64,000 bases of DNA. Origin: Methylomonas methanica. GTDB taxonomy: Bacteria > Pseudomonadota > Gammaproteobacteria > Methylococcales > Methylomonadaceae. The DNA lies in contig NZ_LUUG01000046.1 of assembly GCF_001644035.1 (NCBI RefSeq), positions 1-64,000 on the forward strand. The letters run 5' to 3'. The notes below the pieces were generated by a model. That model was not told where the DNA came from. It saw only the letters and a list, made by a program, of their open reading frames with translations, and did not search any database. How positions within the stretch are numbered: the first letter of the stretch is position 1; every line of letters begins with the position of its first letter. A program made the translations under genes and the position numbers. Positions 9,657 to 16,250 of the stretch are shown piece after piece.

Positions 9657-10262
9657 ATGATTACCCTGTACGACATGCCACTATCAGGCAACTGCCACAA
9701 AGTTCGCTTACTACTGAGTTTGCTGGCTTTGCCCTATCAAATCCAAGCCGTGGATTTACGCGGCGGCGAGCAGCGCGGCCCGGAACATTTGCAACGCAAC
9801 CCATTCGCCCAGGTGCCGGTGTTGGATGACGAGGGCCTAATCATCCGCGACAGTCAGGCCATTTTGGTGTATCTGGCCAAACGTTACGGCGGGGAACGGT
9901 GGTGGTCGGACGATGCTTACTCGTTGGCGCAGATCGCCGCCTGGTTATCGACCGCCGCCAACGAAGTTGCTAACGGTCCTGCCAAACTGCGCGTACACCA
10001 TAAATTCGGTAGTCCTATCGATACGGCAACGGCCCGGCAAACCGCCGACAAAGTGCTGGGCATTATCGACCGCCATCTGCAAAGCCGCGATTGGCTGGTC
10101 GGCGATTCGGTATCCATCGCCGACATCGCTGTCTACCCCTATTTGGCGTTGGCGCCGGAAGGCGGTTTGGACATCGGAGCCTTCCCCAACATCATCGCCT
10201 GGTTCCAACGCATTCGCGCATTGCCCGGTTACATGACCATGCCCGGCATGTGGCAAGAATAA
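9657..10262 (+). CDS. Glutathione S-transferase family protein
   Basis: A 201-residue GST. The N-terminal thioredoxin-like domain is recognisable (LYDMPLSGNCHKVRLLLSLL, NPFAQVPVLDD with the conserved cis-Pro, and RDSQAILVYLAKRY). The all-helical C-terminal domain carries the usual SIADIAVYPYLAL segment. AAGGAG precedes the ATG. It sits between the PPOX-reductase and the NTF2-like gene in what looks like one operon, which suggests handling of an electrophile or aromatic compound. Confidence 0.9.
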   Translation: MITLYDMPLSGNCHKVRLLLSLLALPYQIQAVDLRGGEQRGPEHLQRNPFAQVPVLDDEGLIIRDSQAILVYLAKRYGGERWWSDDAYSLAQIAAWLSTAANEVANGPAKLRVHHKFGSPIDTATARQTADKVLGIIDRHLQSRDWLVGDSVSIADIAVYPYLALAPEGGLDIGAFPNIIAWFQRIRALPGYMTMPGMWQE

Positions 10263-10292
10263 ATCAATTCCTTTTCATCACGGAGAAACATC

Positions 10293-10766
10293 ATGACCCA
10301 AGAAATCAAAGCCCCCGTCCCGCCCTTTACCGCTGAAACCGCCGCGCAAAAAGTACGCATGGCCGAAGACGCCTGGAACTCGCGCGATCCGGACCGCGTC
10401 GCCTTGGTCTATACCGAAGACACGCTCTGGCGTAACCGTGCCGAGTTTCCGCAAGGCCGCGAACAAGTCCATCAGTTTTTGCAACGCAAATGGGTCAAAG
10501 AATTGGACTATCGCTTGATCAAGGAATTGTGGGCATTTACCGACCACCGCATTGCCGTGCGCTTTGCCTACGAATGGCACGACGATTCCGGTCAGTGGTT
10601 CCGCAGCTACGGCAACGAAAATTGGGAATTCAACCCGCAAGGTTTCATGCAAAGGCGCTTTGCCAGTATCAATGATTTGCCTATCAAAGAAGAACAGCGC
10701 TTGTTCCACTGGCCATTGGGCCGCCGTCCCGACGATCATGCCAGTTTGAGCGATTTGGGGTTATAA
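10293..10766 (+). CDS. DUF1348 / NTF2-like protein
   Basis: A 157-residue protein of the SnoaL/NTF2-like superfamily, DUF1348 type ([20 protein letters not shown], then [21 protein letters not shown]). Members adopt a cone-shaped alpha-beta fold that binds small hydrophobic ligands. CGGAGA precedes the ATG. It is the last gene of the LysR-linked set. Function not predictable beyond the family. Confidence 0.82.
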   Translation: MTQEIKAPVPPFTAETAAQKVRMAEDAWNSRDPDRVALVYTEDTLWRNRAEFPQGREQVHQFLQRKWVKELDYRLIKELWAFTDHRIAVRFAYEWHDDSGQWFRSYGNENWEFNPQGFMQRRFASINDLPIKEEQRLFHWPLGRRPDDHASLSDLGL

Positions 10767-10898
10767 ATGGTCGATTGACGGTGCGATTGAGCCATCTTCG
10801 GGAAACGTCTTGACAATATTAGCCTCGGAGAGGATTGCATCCGAGATCAAGCTAAAGGCCTTTAAAGTTTAGAACTCTCAACCTACCGTCAATTTTTA

Positions 10899-10926
10899 CA
10901 GCTAATCGCGAATTCGTCATCAGCTG
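10899..10926. promoter_or_regulatory. 28-bp palindromic site upstream of the tra operon (copy 1)
   Basis: An imperfect palindrome with CAGCTAAT and ATCAGCTG arms around a central GAATTC, ending 58 bases before the traL start codon. A second copy at 39205-39232 has the same length and 24 of 28 identical positions, and lies 65 bases before another ICE operon. The spacing places both near a promoter. It is a candidate target of an element-encoded regulator; which one is unknown. Confidence 0.6.
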
Positions 10927-10931
10927 CAAAC

Positions 10932-10986
10932 GACCTCCTTAAAATCCGCTTCACAATAATGACCATCCCAACCGGAGGTCATTATG
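10932..10986 (+). promoter_or_regulatory. traL leader that can mask its ribosome binding site
   Basis: The traL Shine-Dalgarno sequence GGAGGTC (10974-10980) is exactly complementary to GACCTCC at 10932-10938. A second, competing stem, AATGACC (10958-10964) with GGTCATT (10977-10983), also covers part of it. The two pairings exclude each other, so the leader could gate translation of the first tra gene. Pairing is seen directly; regulation is inference. Confidence 0.45.
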
Positions 10987-11265
10987 GAACCCGTTGCCAT
11001 TCCCCAATCGATAGACGATCCGATTCACATTTTGCTGTGGAGTGCGGATGAAATTGTGCCTTTCATGGTCAGCATGCTGACGGGTATGCTCATCGACCAA
11101 TTCATTCCTGCTTTGGCCATTGGCCTGATCGCCGTGAAGTTTTATCGCCGCTTTCGCGATAACCGCCCAGATGGCTATACCTTGCATGCCTTGTATTGGT
11201 TAGGCCTTTTGCCCAGTCGAGCATTGACCATTCCCAATCCGTATATTCGGATCTTCCTGCCATGA
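10984..11265 (+). CDS. traL: Type IV conjugative transfer protein TraL
   Basis: A 93-residue inner-membrane protein of the F-type (MPF-F) pilus assembly apparatus. It has the TraL layout: a short polar N terminus (IPQSIDDP), then two hydrophobic segments (MVSMLTGMLIDQFIPALAIG) and a basic loop KFYRRFRD. It opens the tra operon and overlaps traE by ATGA. Family call rests on length, hydropathy and synteny with traE-K-B. Confidence 0.88.
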   Translation: MEPVAIPQSIDDPIHILLWSADEIVPFMVSMLTGMLIDQFIPALAIGLIAVKFYRRFRDNRPDGYTLHALYWLGLLPSRALTIPNPYIRIFLP

Positions 11266-11873
11266 GGTTGTCGGATTTTCTACAGACCTGGGACGGGCAT
11301 GAGACCGAAAATCGCTTCAGTCGGGTCATTATCATCGGCCTGCTGGTGATTTGTGTCATTACCTCACTGGCGGCCTGGCGTACCGAGCGCAGTATCATTT
11401 TAGTACCGCCCACGTTGAGTCAAGAAGTAGAAGTAACACGCAGTAGCGCCTCTAGTGAGTTCAAAGAGTCTTGGGGTTTATACATGGCGGAATTACTCGG
11501 CAACACCACGCCAGCCAATGCCGATTTTCTGAAGGTAGCCATCGAGCCTCTATTGGCGCCGGACATTTATCGCAGTGTCTTGGATGCCATGACCGATCAA
11601 ATCAAGGCCATCAAGATGGATCGGGTGGCGATCAGCTTCACGCCTCGTCATGTCGATTATGAAACCGAGACCAACAAAGTCTTCGTCAGCGGCGAACTGA
11701 AAAGCCAAGGCCCCAGTTCCAAACCCGACATCAAGCCGCGCACCTACGAATTCATCATCACCATCAAGAACTACCGGCCACGTCTGGAGTTCATTGATGT
11801 TTACCCCGATTCGCCCAGAACATTGGATCGTTTGAAAGCGACCCAAGGCCAAACCCGCGAGGCTCAACCATGA
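11262..11873 (+). CDS. traE: Type IV conjugative transfer protein TraE
   Basis: A 203-residue VirB8-like pilus assembly protein: a short cytoplasmic segment, one membrane helix at about residues 22-41 (VIIIGLLVICVITSLAAW) and a periplasmic domain. The frame is open upstream to 11196, but the ATG at 11262 overlapping the traL stop (ATGA) is the natural coupled start. Overlaps traK by ATGA. Confidence 0.88.
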   Translation: MRLSDFLQTWDGHETENRFSRVIIIGLLVICVITSLAAWRTERSIILVPPTLSQEVEVTRSSASSEFKESWGLYMAELLGNTTPANADFLKVAIEPLLAPDIYRSVLDAMTDQIKAIKMDRVAISFTPRHVDYETETNKVFVSGELKSQGPSSKPDIKPRTYEFIITIKNYRPRLEFIDVYPDSPRTLDRLKATQGQTREAQP

Positions 11874-12832
11874 AACGATCATTCCCGCCATTTTGGTTAC
11901 TGTTGACGATTAGCGCCCCCTTGTCTGCCAACGAATTACCGATCACCGTGCTGCCGCCAGTGACTACCGTAGCCGATCGATCATCATCGCCACAGCCACC
12001 CGCCAATCAAAATCAGGATTTTGGCATCGAGCTGCCGTCGGTGGATGCCAGTGTATTGCAGACAGCCAAGCAACAGGCGGCAGCCACATCGACAACGTCC
12101 GTCGCTCCGCAACACATTCAAGTCAAACCTGGCATTAACGAATTAATGCCGATTGCCGTCGGCCACTTGAATCGTCTGGTCACGCCGTTCGAGCATCCGG
12201 TGGTCACGACCACCAGTCAGGCCACCACCAGTACAAAAGGCAAAATCGTTTATGTCGCCACCGCCGACGAAACACCGGTCACTTTATATATCACCCCCGG
12301 CGACAATCAAGACATCGCCTTATCGCTGACCTTGATCCCCAAACGCATTCCAGCACGGGAAATCCATCTCAGTCTGGATAAAGACAGCTACAAGCTGTTG
12401 AGCAAACTGCAATCGCCCAGTACGTCTTCAGGCAAAACCAGCGATCAGGAACAAGCTTACATCGCCCAAATTAAAAAGCTATTCCGCGACCTGGGTCTGC
12501 AAAAGACACCGCCTGGTTTTTCCCTACGCGATCCGAGTAAGAGCGAACATATTCAGTGCTTGCAAGATCGGGTACAGATTAAGACCGGTCAAGTATTGGA
12601 AGGTCACGACATGTTGATACTGGTCGGTCTGGCTCGTAATACCGGCATGGAGCCTCTTGAGTTTGACGAGCGATCTTGTGCAACGACCCAAGACGAGGTG
12701 TTAGCTGTTGCCAGCTGGCCCAAAGTCGTACTGGGACAGAACGAATCTACCGAACTCTATGTTGCGGTCAGACATGCTCCAGAAGAATCATCGACGCTCA
12801 GACCGTCATTGCTCAAAGGGAGTCAACCCTGA
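11870..12832 (+). CDS. traK: Conjugal transfer protein TraK (VirB9-like secretin partner)
   Basis: A 320-residue exported protein with a signal peptide (residues 1-20, ending around PLSANE) and a low-complexity Ser/Thr/Pro stretch before the conserved TraK region (VYVATADETPVTLYITPG, then the C-terminal beta domain). TraK forms the outer part of the F-type transenvelope channel with TraB and TraV. Overlaps traE by ATGA and traB by TGATG. Calling relies on order plus the mid-protein motif. Confidence 0.85.
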   Translation: MKRSFPPFWLLLTISAPLSANELPITVLPPVTTVADRSSSPQPPANQNQDFGIELPSVDASVLQTAKQQAAATSTTSVAPQHIQVKPGINELMPIAVGHLNRLVTPFEHPVVTTTSQATTSTKGKIVYVATADETPVTLYITPGDNQDIALSLTLIPKRIPAREIHLSLDKDSYKLLSKLQSPSTSSGKTSDQEQAYIAQIKKLFRDLGLQKTPPGFSLRDPSKSEHIQCLQDRVQIKTGQVLEGHDMLILVGLARNTGMEPLEFDERSCATTQDEVLAVASWPKVVLGQNESTELYVAVRHAPEESSTLRPSLLKGSQP

Positions 12833-14202
12833 TGGCCGGCATGGACAACTGGTGGTCACGTTTGAGTCCTACCGCCAAGCGCAATGTTGCGGTAGGCAGT
12901 ATCGGCACCGTGCTATTGGCAACCATTATTGCTCTAGCATCAGTGTCACCAGAGATCGCCAAGCCCACCAGTAAACAGGCGACGATACAGCACATCCTGA
13001 CCGACAGCGATCCTCGTTCTTTAGGCATTGACGGCATTTCCTCCCAGCTTCGCGATCTGCTGCAAAAAAACGAAGAGCAAGGACGGCGGTTAGCGGCGAT
13101 TGAGGAACAGCAAAAACGCGAGCAGCAATCCGACGAACTGCGTTTCAAGCAATGGACTAGCGCTGAACGGGAAGCCTATGAAGCTAAACTCCAAGCTGTT
13201 AGCGGTGAAGTCGAGTCGTTAAAAAACAAAACCACAGTAACGCCGCCTACAGAGAGTGTTGATCCTAATGCATTGCCTGGCAACAACACAGCACTGCCCA
13301 ATTATGCTGGCCACCGTTACAACTCGACTAGGCCCAACACCGCGCAAGAAGATCTGAACAGCGTGTTTGAACAGGCGGCGATTCCTACACCTACAACTGG
13401 CAATGCCGGTGTCTCGGGCGGACGAACCAATGCCAATGCACAAGCGCCTGCAGCGATGCAGATTCGCGTGATCCAGGAAGACAAATCGTCTAAATCGACC
13501 ACAGATGCCAAAGCAACGGGCGAGAGTAGTGCCACTCATTCTACCCACAACGACGTATTCATCCCTGCCGGTAGCATTCTGACTGGCGTGTTATTGAACG
13601 GCCTGGATGCACCTACCGGCAAAAAAGCAAAAAAAGAACCGATGCCGGTGCTGTTCCGCATCAAGAAGGAAGCCATTCTGCCCAACCGCTTTCACGCCGA
13701 TGTCCGCGAGTGCTTTCTGTTGGCCGCCGGCTTCGGCGACTTGAGTGCCGAGCGCGCCTATTTTCGTGGCGAGACCTTTTCCTGTGTGCGCCAAGACGGT
13801 GGCGTGATCGAAGTACCGATGAATGCTTATGCCACCGGCGAAGATGGCAAAAACGGGGTGCGCGGTCGCGTCGTGTCCAAACAAGGCGCGTTATTGGCGC
13901 AATCGATGATGGCCGGATTCCTGAGAGGCTTTTCCGATGCTTTTGGCCGCAATCAGATTCCGGTGTTGATGACCGGCGGCCTAGGCAGTCTGGCGGGCAG
14001 TACACCGTTCCAAAGTGCCTTTTCCTCGCAGTCGATGGAAGGCGGCGCACTGAAAGGTGCCGGTTATGCGATGGAGCGGCTGTCGCATTTTTACATGGAT
14101 ATGGCCGAAGAGATTTACCCGGTCATCGAAGTCGACGCCACCCGCCAAGTCAATTTCATCGTGCAGAAAGGCACGGCATTGAAATTGAAAACCGCTAGCT
14201 GA
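12832..14202 (+). CDS. traB: Conjugal transfer protein TraB (VirB10-like)
   Basis: A 456-residue protein with a membrane helix at residues about 22-40 (VGSIGTVLLATIIALASVSP), a periplasmic coiled coil rich in Glu/Gln/Lys (KNEEQGRRLAAIEEQQKREQ) and a C-terminal TrbI/VirB10 beta domain (FIPAGSILTGVLLNGLDAPT through NFIVQKGTALKL). It spans both membranes and links inner-membrane ATPases to the TraK-TraV pore. The start at 12832 overlaps the traK stop (TGATG); the upstream in-frame stretch from 12676 is traK in another frame. Confidence 0.92.
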   Translation: MAGMDNWWSRLSPTAKRNVAVGSIGTVLLATIIALASVSPEIAKPTSKQATIQHILTDSDPRSLGIDGISSQLRDLLQKNEEQGRRLAAIEEQQKREQQSDELRFKQWTSAEREAYEAKLQAVSGEVESLKNKTTVTPPTESVDPNALPGNNTALPNYAGHRYNSTRPNTAQEDLNSVFEQAAIPTPTTGNAGVSGGRTNANAQAPAAMQIRVIQEDKSSKSTTDAKATGESSATHSTHNDVFIPAGSILTGVLLNGLDAPTGKKAKKEPMPVLFRIKKEAILPNRFHADVRECFLLAAGFGDLSAERAYFRGETFSCVRQDGGVIEVPMNAYATGEDGKNGVRGRVVSKQGALLAQSMMAGFLRGFSDAFGRNQIPVLMTGGLGSLAGSTPFQSAFSSQSMEGGALKGAGYAMERLSHFYMDMAEEIYPVIEVDATRQVNFIVQKGTALKLKTAS

Positions 14203-14231
14203 TTCCTCAACCCAAGATCCGGAATGATTTT

Positions 14232-15044
14232 ATGACCCTACGCCAGACCAGCTTACTACTTCCATTATTTTTATCGGCTTCAGCTGCATTAGCTACCACC
14301 CCACCCAAACCTAATGCATCTGACATTGCCGCCAGCTTACTGTCGATCAAAATCGACGGCATGCAGGATTTGCCGATCAGCGGATTGAAGATGGTCAAGA
14401 CCGGCGCACAAACGGTGTTCATTTCCAATAATGGTCGCTTTGCCTTTTACGGCGGCAAGCTAATGGATGTCTGGACCCAGCAGGAAATCAAGGATCTGCC
14501 TGACATCGACAAAATCGCCAATCGCATCGATCTGTCGCGGATGAAACTCAACGTCGATGACTTGGGACCAGTCACGGTCGGACATGGTAAAGAGTCGGTT
14601 TTGGTGTTCATCGATCCGCGTTGCCCTTATTGCGGCAAGGTCATGAAAGACCTGCAAACCTTGCAGGACAAATACACCTTCAAGCTGGTGATGGTGCCGA
14701 TCCTCGGTGCCGAATCGCAAAACATCGTCGTGCAACTGGCGTGTCAGTTGGGTTCAGCGGATGTCAAAACCAAGGAATCCGTGCGCGAACGACTGTTGAA
14801 ACAGGATTACGCCGGGTTACCGACCGAACAACCCACGCAATGTAACAAAGAACCGTTACAGAAAACCATCGTTACCGCCAAGCTGTTTGGTTTGCAAGGG
14901 GTGCCGTTTCTGATTGCCCCAGATGGTCGCACTCATAGCGGCGCACCTGAAGCTCTGGCCGATTGGTTGGCCAATAAACCCAATGCCGTATCCGTATCCG
15001 CCGCAACCGCTACTGAACCTACGAAAGTGGAGAAAAAGCCATGA
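14232..15044 (+). CDS. dsbC: DsbC-like thiol:disulfide isomerase
   Basis: A 270-residue periplasmic protein with a signal peptide (ending near ASAALATTPP), an N-terminal DsbC dimerisation domain (ISNNGRFAFYGGKLMDVWT) and a thioredoxin fold with the active site DPRCPYCGKVM (CPYC). The cis-Pro segment is VPFLIAPDG. It probably folds the cysteine-rich proteins of the apparatus, above all TraU and TraN further down the operon. Overlaps traV by ATGA. Confidence 0.92.
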   Translation: MTLRQTSLLLPLFLSASAALATTPPKPNASDIAASLLSIKIDGMQDLPISGLKMVKTGAQTVFISNNGRFAFYGGKLMDVWTQQEIKDLPDIDKIANRIDLSRMKLNVDDLGPVTVGHGKESVLVFIDPRCPYCGKVMKDLQTLQDKYTFKLVMVPILGAESQNIVVQLACQLGSADVKTKESVRERLLKQDYAGLPTEQPTQCNKEPLQKTIVTAKLFGLQGVPFLIAPDGRTHSGAPEALADWLANKPNAVSVSAATATEPTKVEKKP

Positions 15045-15556
15045 AACGTTACTGCCCGTTTCCGTTACTCCTTTCCAGCTTGATGTTGGTACTTGTCACT
15101 GGCTGCGCAACCCAATATGGCTGTAAAGGTATGCCGGACGAACCGCAGTGTTTGTCGACCACACAAGCCTATCAAGTCACTAACCCTGCCTTGGCGGAAC
15201 CATCAGTCGAACAGGACACGCCTATTGAACCTCAACTTCAGCCGAGCCCACCCTTACAACAACCCGTACCGAAGATCGATGACCCCACGCCGATTCGCAC
15301 CCCGTCGCAAGTCATGCGGATCTGGATCGCGCCTTGGGAAGATGCCGAGGGCGATTTGATGGTGTCGAACTATGTCTATACCGAATTGGAGCCCAGACGC
15401 TGGATGATTGGCAAGTCGGCACCGACTTTGAGCCCATCGCTCATTCCGCTGCAAGTCGAGCAAAGGCCACCTGAAAAACATCAGGCATTGGATAACGATG
15501 ATTTGGAATCGCGTGGTTTGCCATCCACGCTGAACAGCCCAGCCGCCAAAAACTAA
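15041..15556 (+). CDS. traV: Type IV conjugative transfer lipoprotein TraV
   Basis: A 171-residue outer-membrane lipoprotein. The lipobox is VTGCA (Cys at residue 22), followed by a second conserved Cys pair typical of TraV (YGCKGMPDEPQC), a Pro/Gln-rich linker and the conserved MRIWIAPWEDAEGDL segment. It anchors TraK in the outer membrane. Starts by ATGA overlap with dsbC. The following 123 bases before traA hold a structured RNA rather than another gene. Confidence 0.9.
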   Translation: MKRYCPFPLLLSSLMLVLVTGCATQYGCKGMPDEPQCLSTTQAYQVTNPALAEPSVEQDTPIEPQLQPSPPLQQPVPKIDDPTPIRTPSQVMRIWIAPWEDAEGDLMVSNYVYTELEPRRWMIGKSAPTLSPSLIPLQVEQRPPEKHQALDNDDLESRGLPSTLNSPAAKN

Positions 15557-15563
15557 ATTCTTC

Positions 15564-15679
15564 ACCGCCGTGACCTTCGGGATCGGCGAGTCTTAGCGGG
15601 CGACCGCTGATGTTGAGCCGGAGCAAGCTTCCGAGATCGGACGGGTAACTGTCGTCATTCAACTATGAGGTCGTCTTGT
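15564..15679 (+). ncRNA. Structured leader of traA, HEARO/omega-RNA-like
   Basis: The traV-traA gap folds into several helices readable by eye. CGCCG pairs with CGGCG (about 15566-15588). AGCGG-GCGA-CCGCT (15595-15608) is a hairpin closed by a GNRA tetraloop, and GACGG-GTAA-CTGTC (15640-15653) is a second one. GTTGA (15612-15616) pairs over long range with TCAAC (15659-15663), enclosing a CGGA/TCCG hairpin. The overall pattern (GNRA hairpin, then TGTT, AAGCTTCC, GGGTAACTGTC, ATTCAAC just before an ATG) resembles, from memory, the 3' part of HEARO/omega RNAs that precede iscB genes. Here the ATG belongs to traA. Structure is well supported; the family match is my recollection and unverified. 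Confidence 0.55.
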
Positions 15680-15979
15680 ATGAAAGTGTCCTATCGAACC
15701 GGGGTTCTAGTCGCCCTGGCTTCCTTGTTTTTTGTGTTGTTGGCGCCCGACGCCATGGCCGGTGCCGGCGGCACCGAGTTCAACAACGTCTGGACCTTGC
15801 TGACCGGTTGGGTCGAAGGTTTGTTGGGTCGGATCATCGCCATCGTCTTCGTGATTGTCGGTCTGGTCGCAGGCGTGGTACGCGGCAGCATCATGGGCTT
15901 TGTGCTGGGTATCGCCAGCGGCGTGGGTCTATTTGCGGCACCGACCATCATCACCAATATTGTCACCGCGACACTATAA
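15680..15979 (+). CDS. traA: Conjugative pilin TraA
   Basis: A 99-residue propilin: a signal-like N terminus (LVALASLFFVLLAPDAMAGA, cleavage likely after AMA) and two hydrophobic helices separated by a short polar loop (RIIAIVFVIVGLVAGVVRG and FVLGIASGVGLFAAP). The ATG at 15680 is preferred because GAGG lies 9 bases upstream; an in-frame ATG at 15665 would place that ribosome site inside the gene. The mature pilin would be about 70 residues, as in the F and SXT families. Confidence 0.85.
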   Translation: MKVSYRTGVLVALASLFFVLLAPDAMAGAGGTEFNNVWTLLTGWVEGLLGRIIAIVFVIVGLVAGVVRGSIMGFVLGIASGVGLFAAPTIITNIVTATL

Positions 15980-15986
15980 GGTTGTT

Positions 15987-16250
15987 ATGAGCAACATTAC
16001 CGGACCACACCCCGTTACCGAGATGACGGCGGGCAACCGCCGTAACCCAGAACACACGACTGATCGCACGGTTCGCGTTCAGGCCGCCGATGGTAAACCA
16101 ATCAATCCGTGCCATCCGGCGCGAGCGCGGGAACTGCTGTGCAAGAAACGCGCGGTCCGCGTCAGCCGGCATCCCTACACCATTAGACTGTTGCTGCAAA
16201 ATCAGGCCGAAACCATGCGTTTGTTATACGCAGAGGAGGAATCGGCATGA
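15987..16250 (+). CDS. Stand-alone RRXRR (IscB N-terminal PLMP-type) domain protein
   Basis: An 87-residue protein whose residues about 29-68 match the RRXRR domain that forms the N terminus of IscB nucleases: the PLMP-like segment DGKPINPCHPARARELL, then KKRAVRVSRHPYTIRLL. Nothing of the RuvC, bridge-helix or HNH parts follows; the frame stops and traC begins by ATGA overlap. AAGG precedes the ATG at 15987; the longer upstream frame overlaps traA and has no ribosome site. It lies 7 bases after traA and about 300 bases downstream of the omega-RNA-like leader. Domain match is strong; a role in conjugation or RNA binding is inference. Confidence 0.78.
   Translation: MSNITGPHPVTEMTAGNRRNPEHTTDRTVRVQAADGKPINPCHPARARELLCKKRAVRVSRHPYTIRLLLQNQAETMRLLYAEEESA

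Noticed and set aside
10767-10983. Left attachment site of the element just before traL
   Set aside because: No copy of the tRNA-Pro 3' end is present here, and essential transfer genes are still missing, so the end must lie elsewhere.
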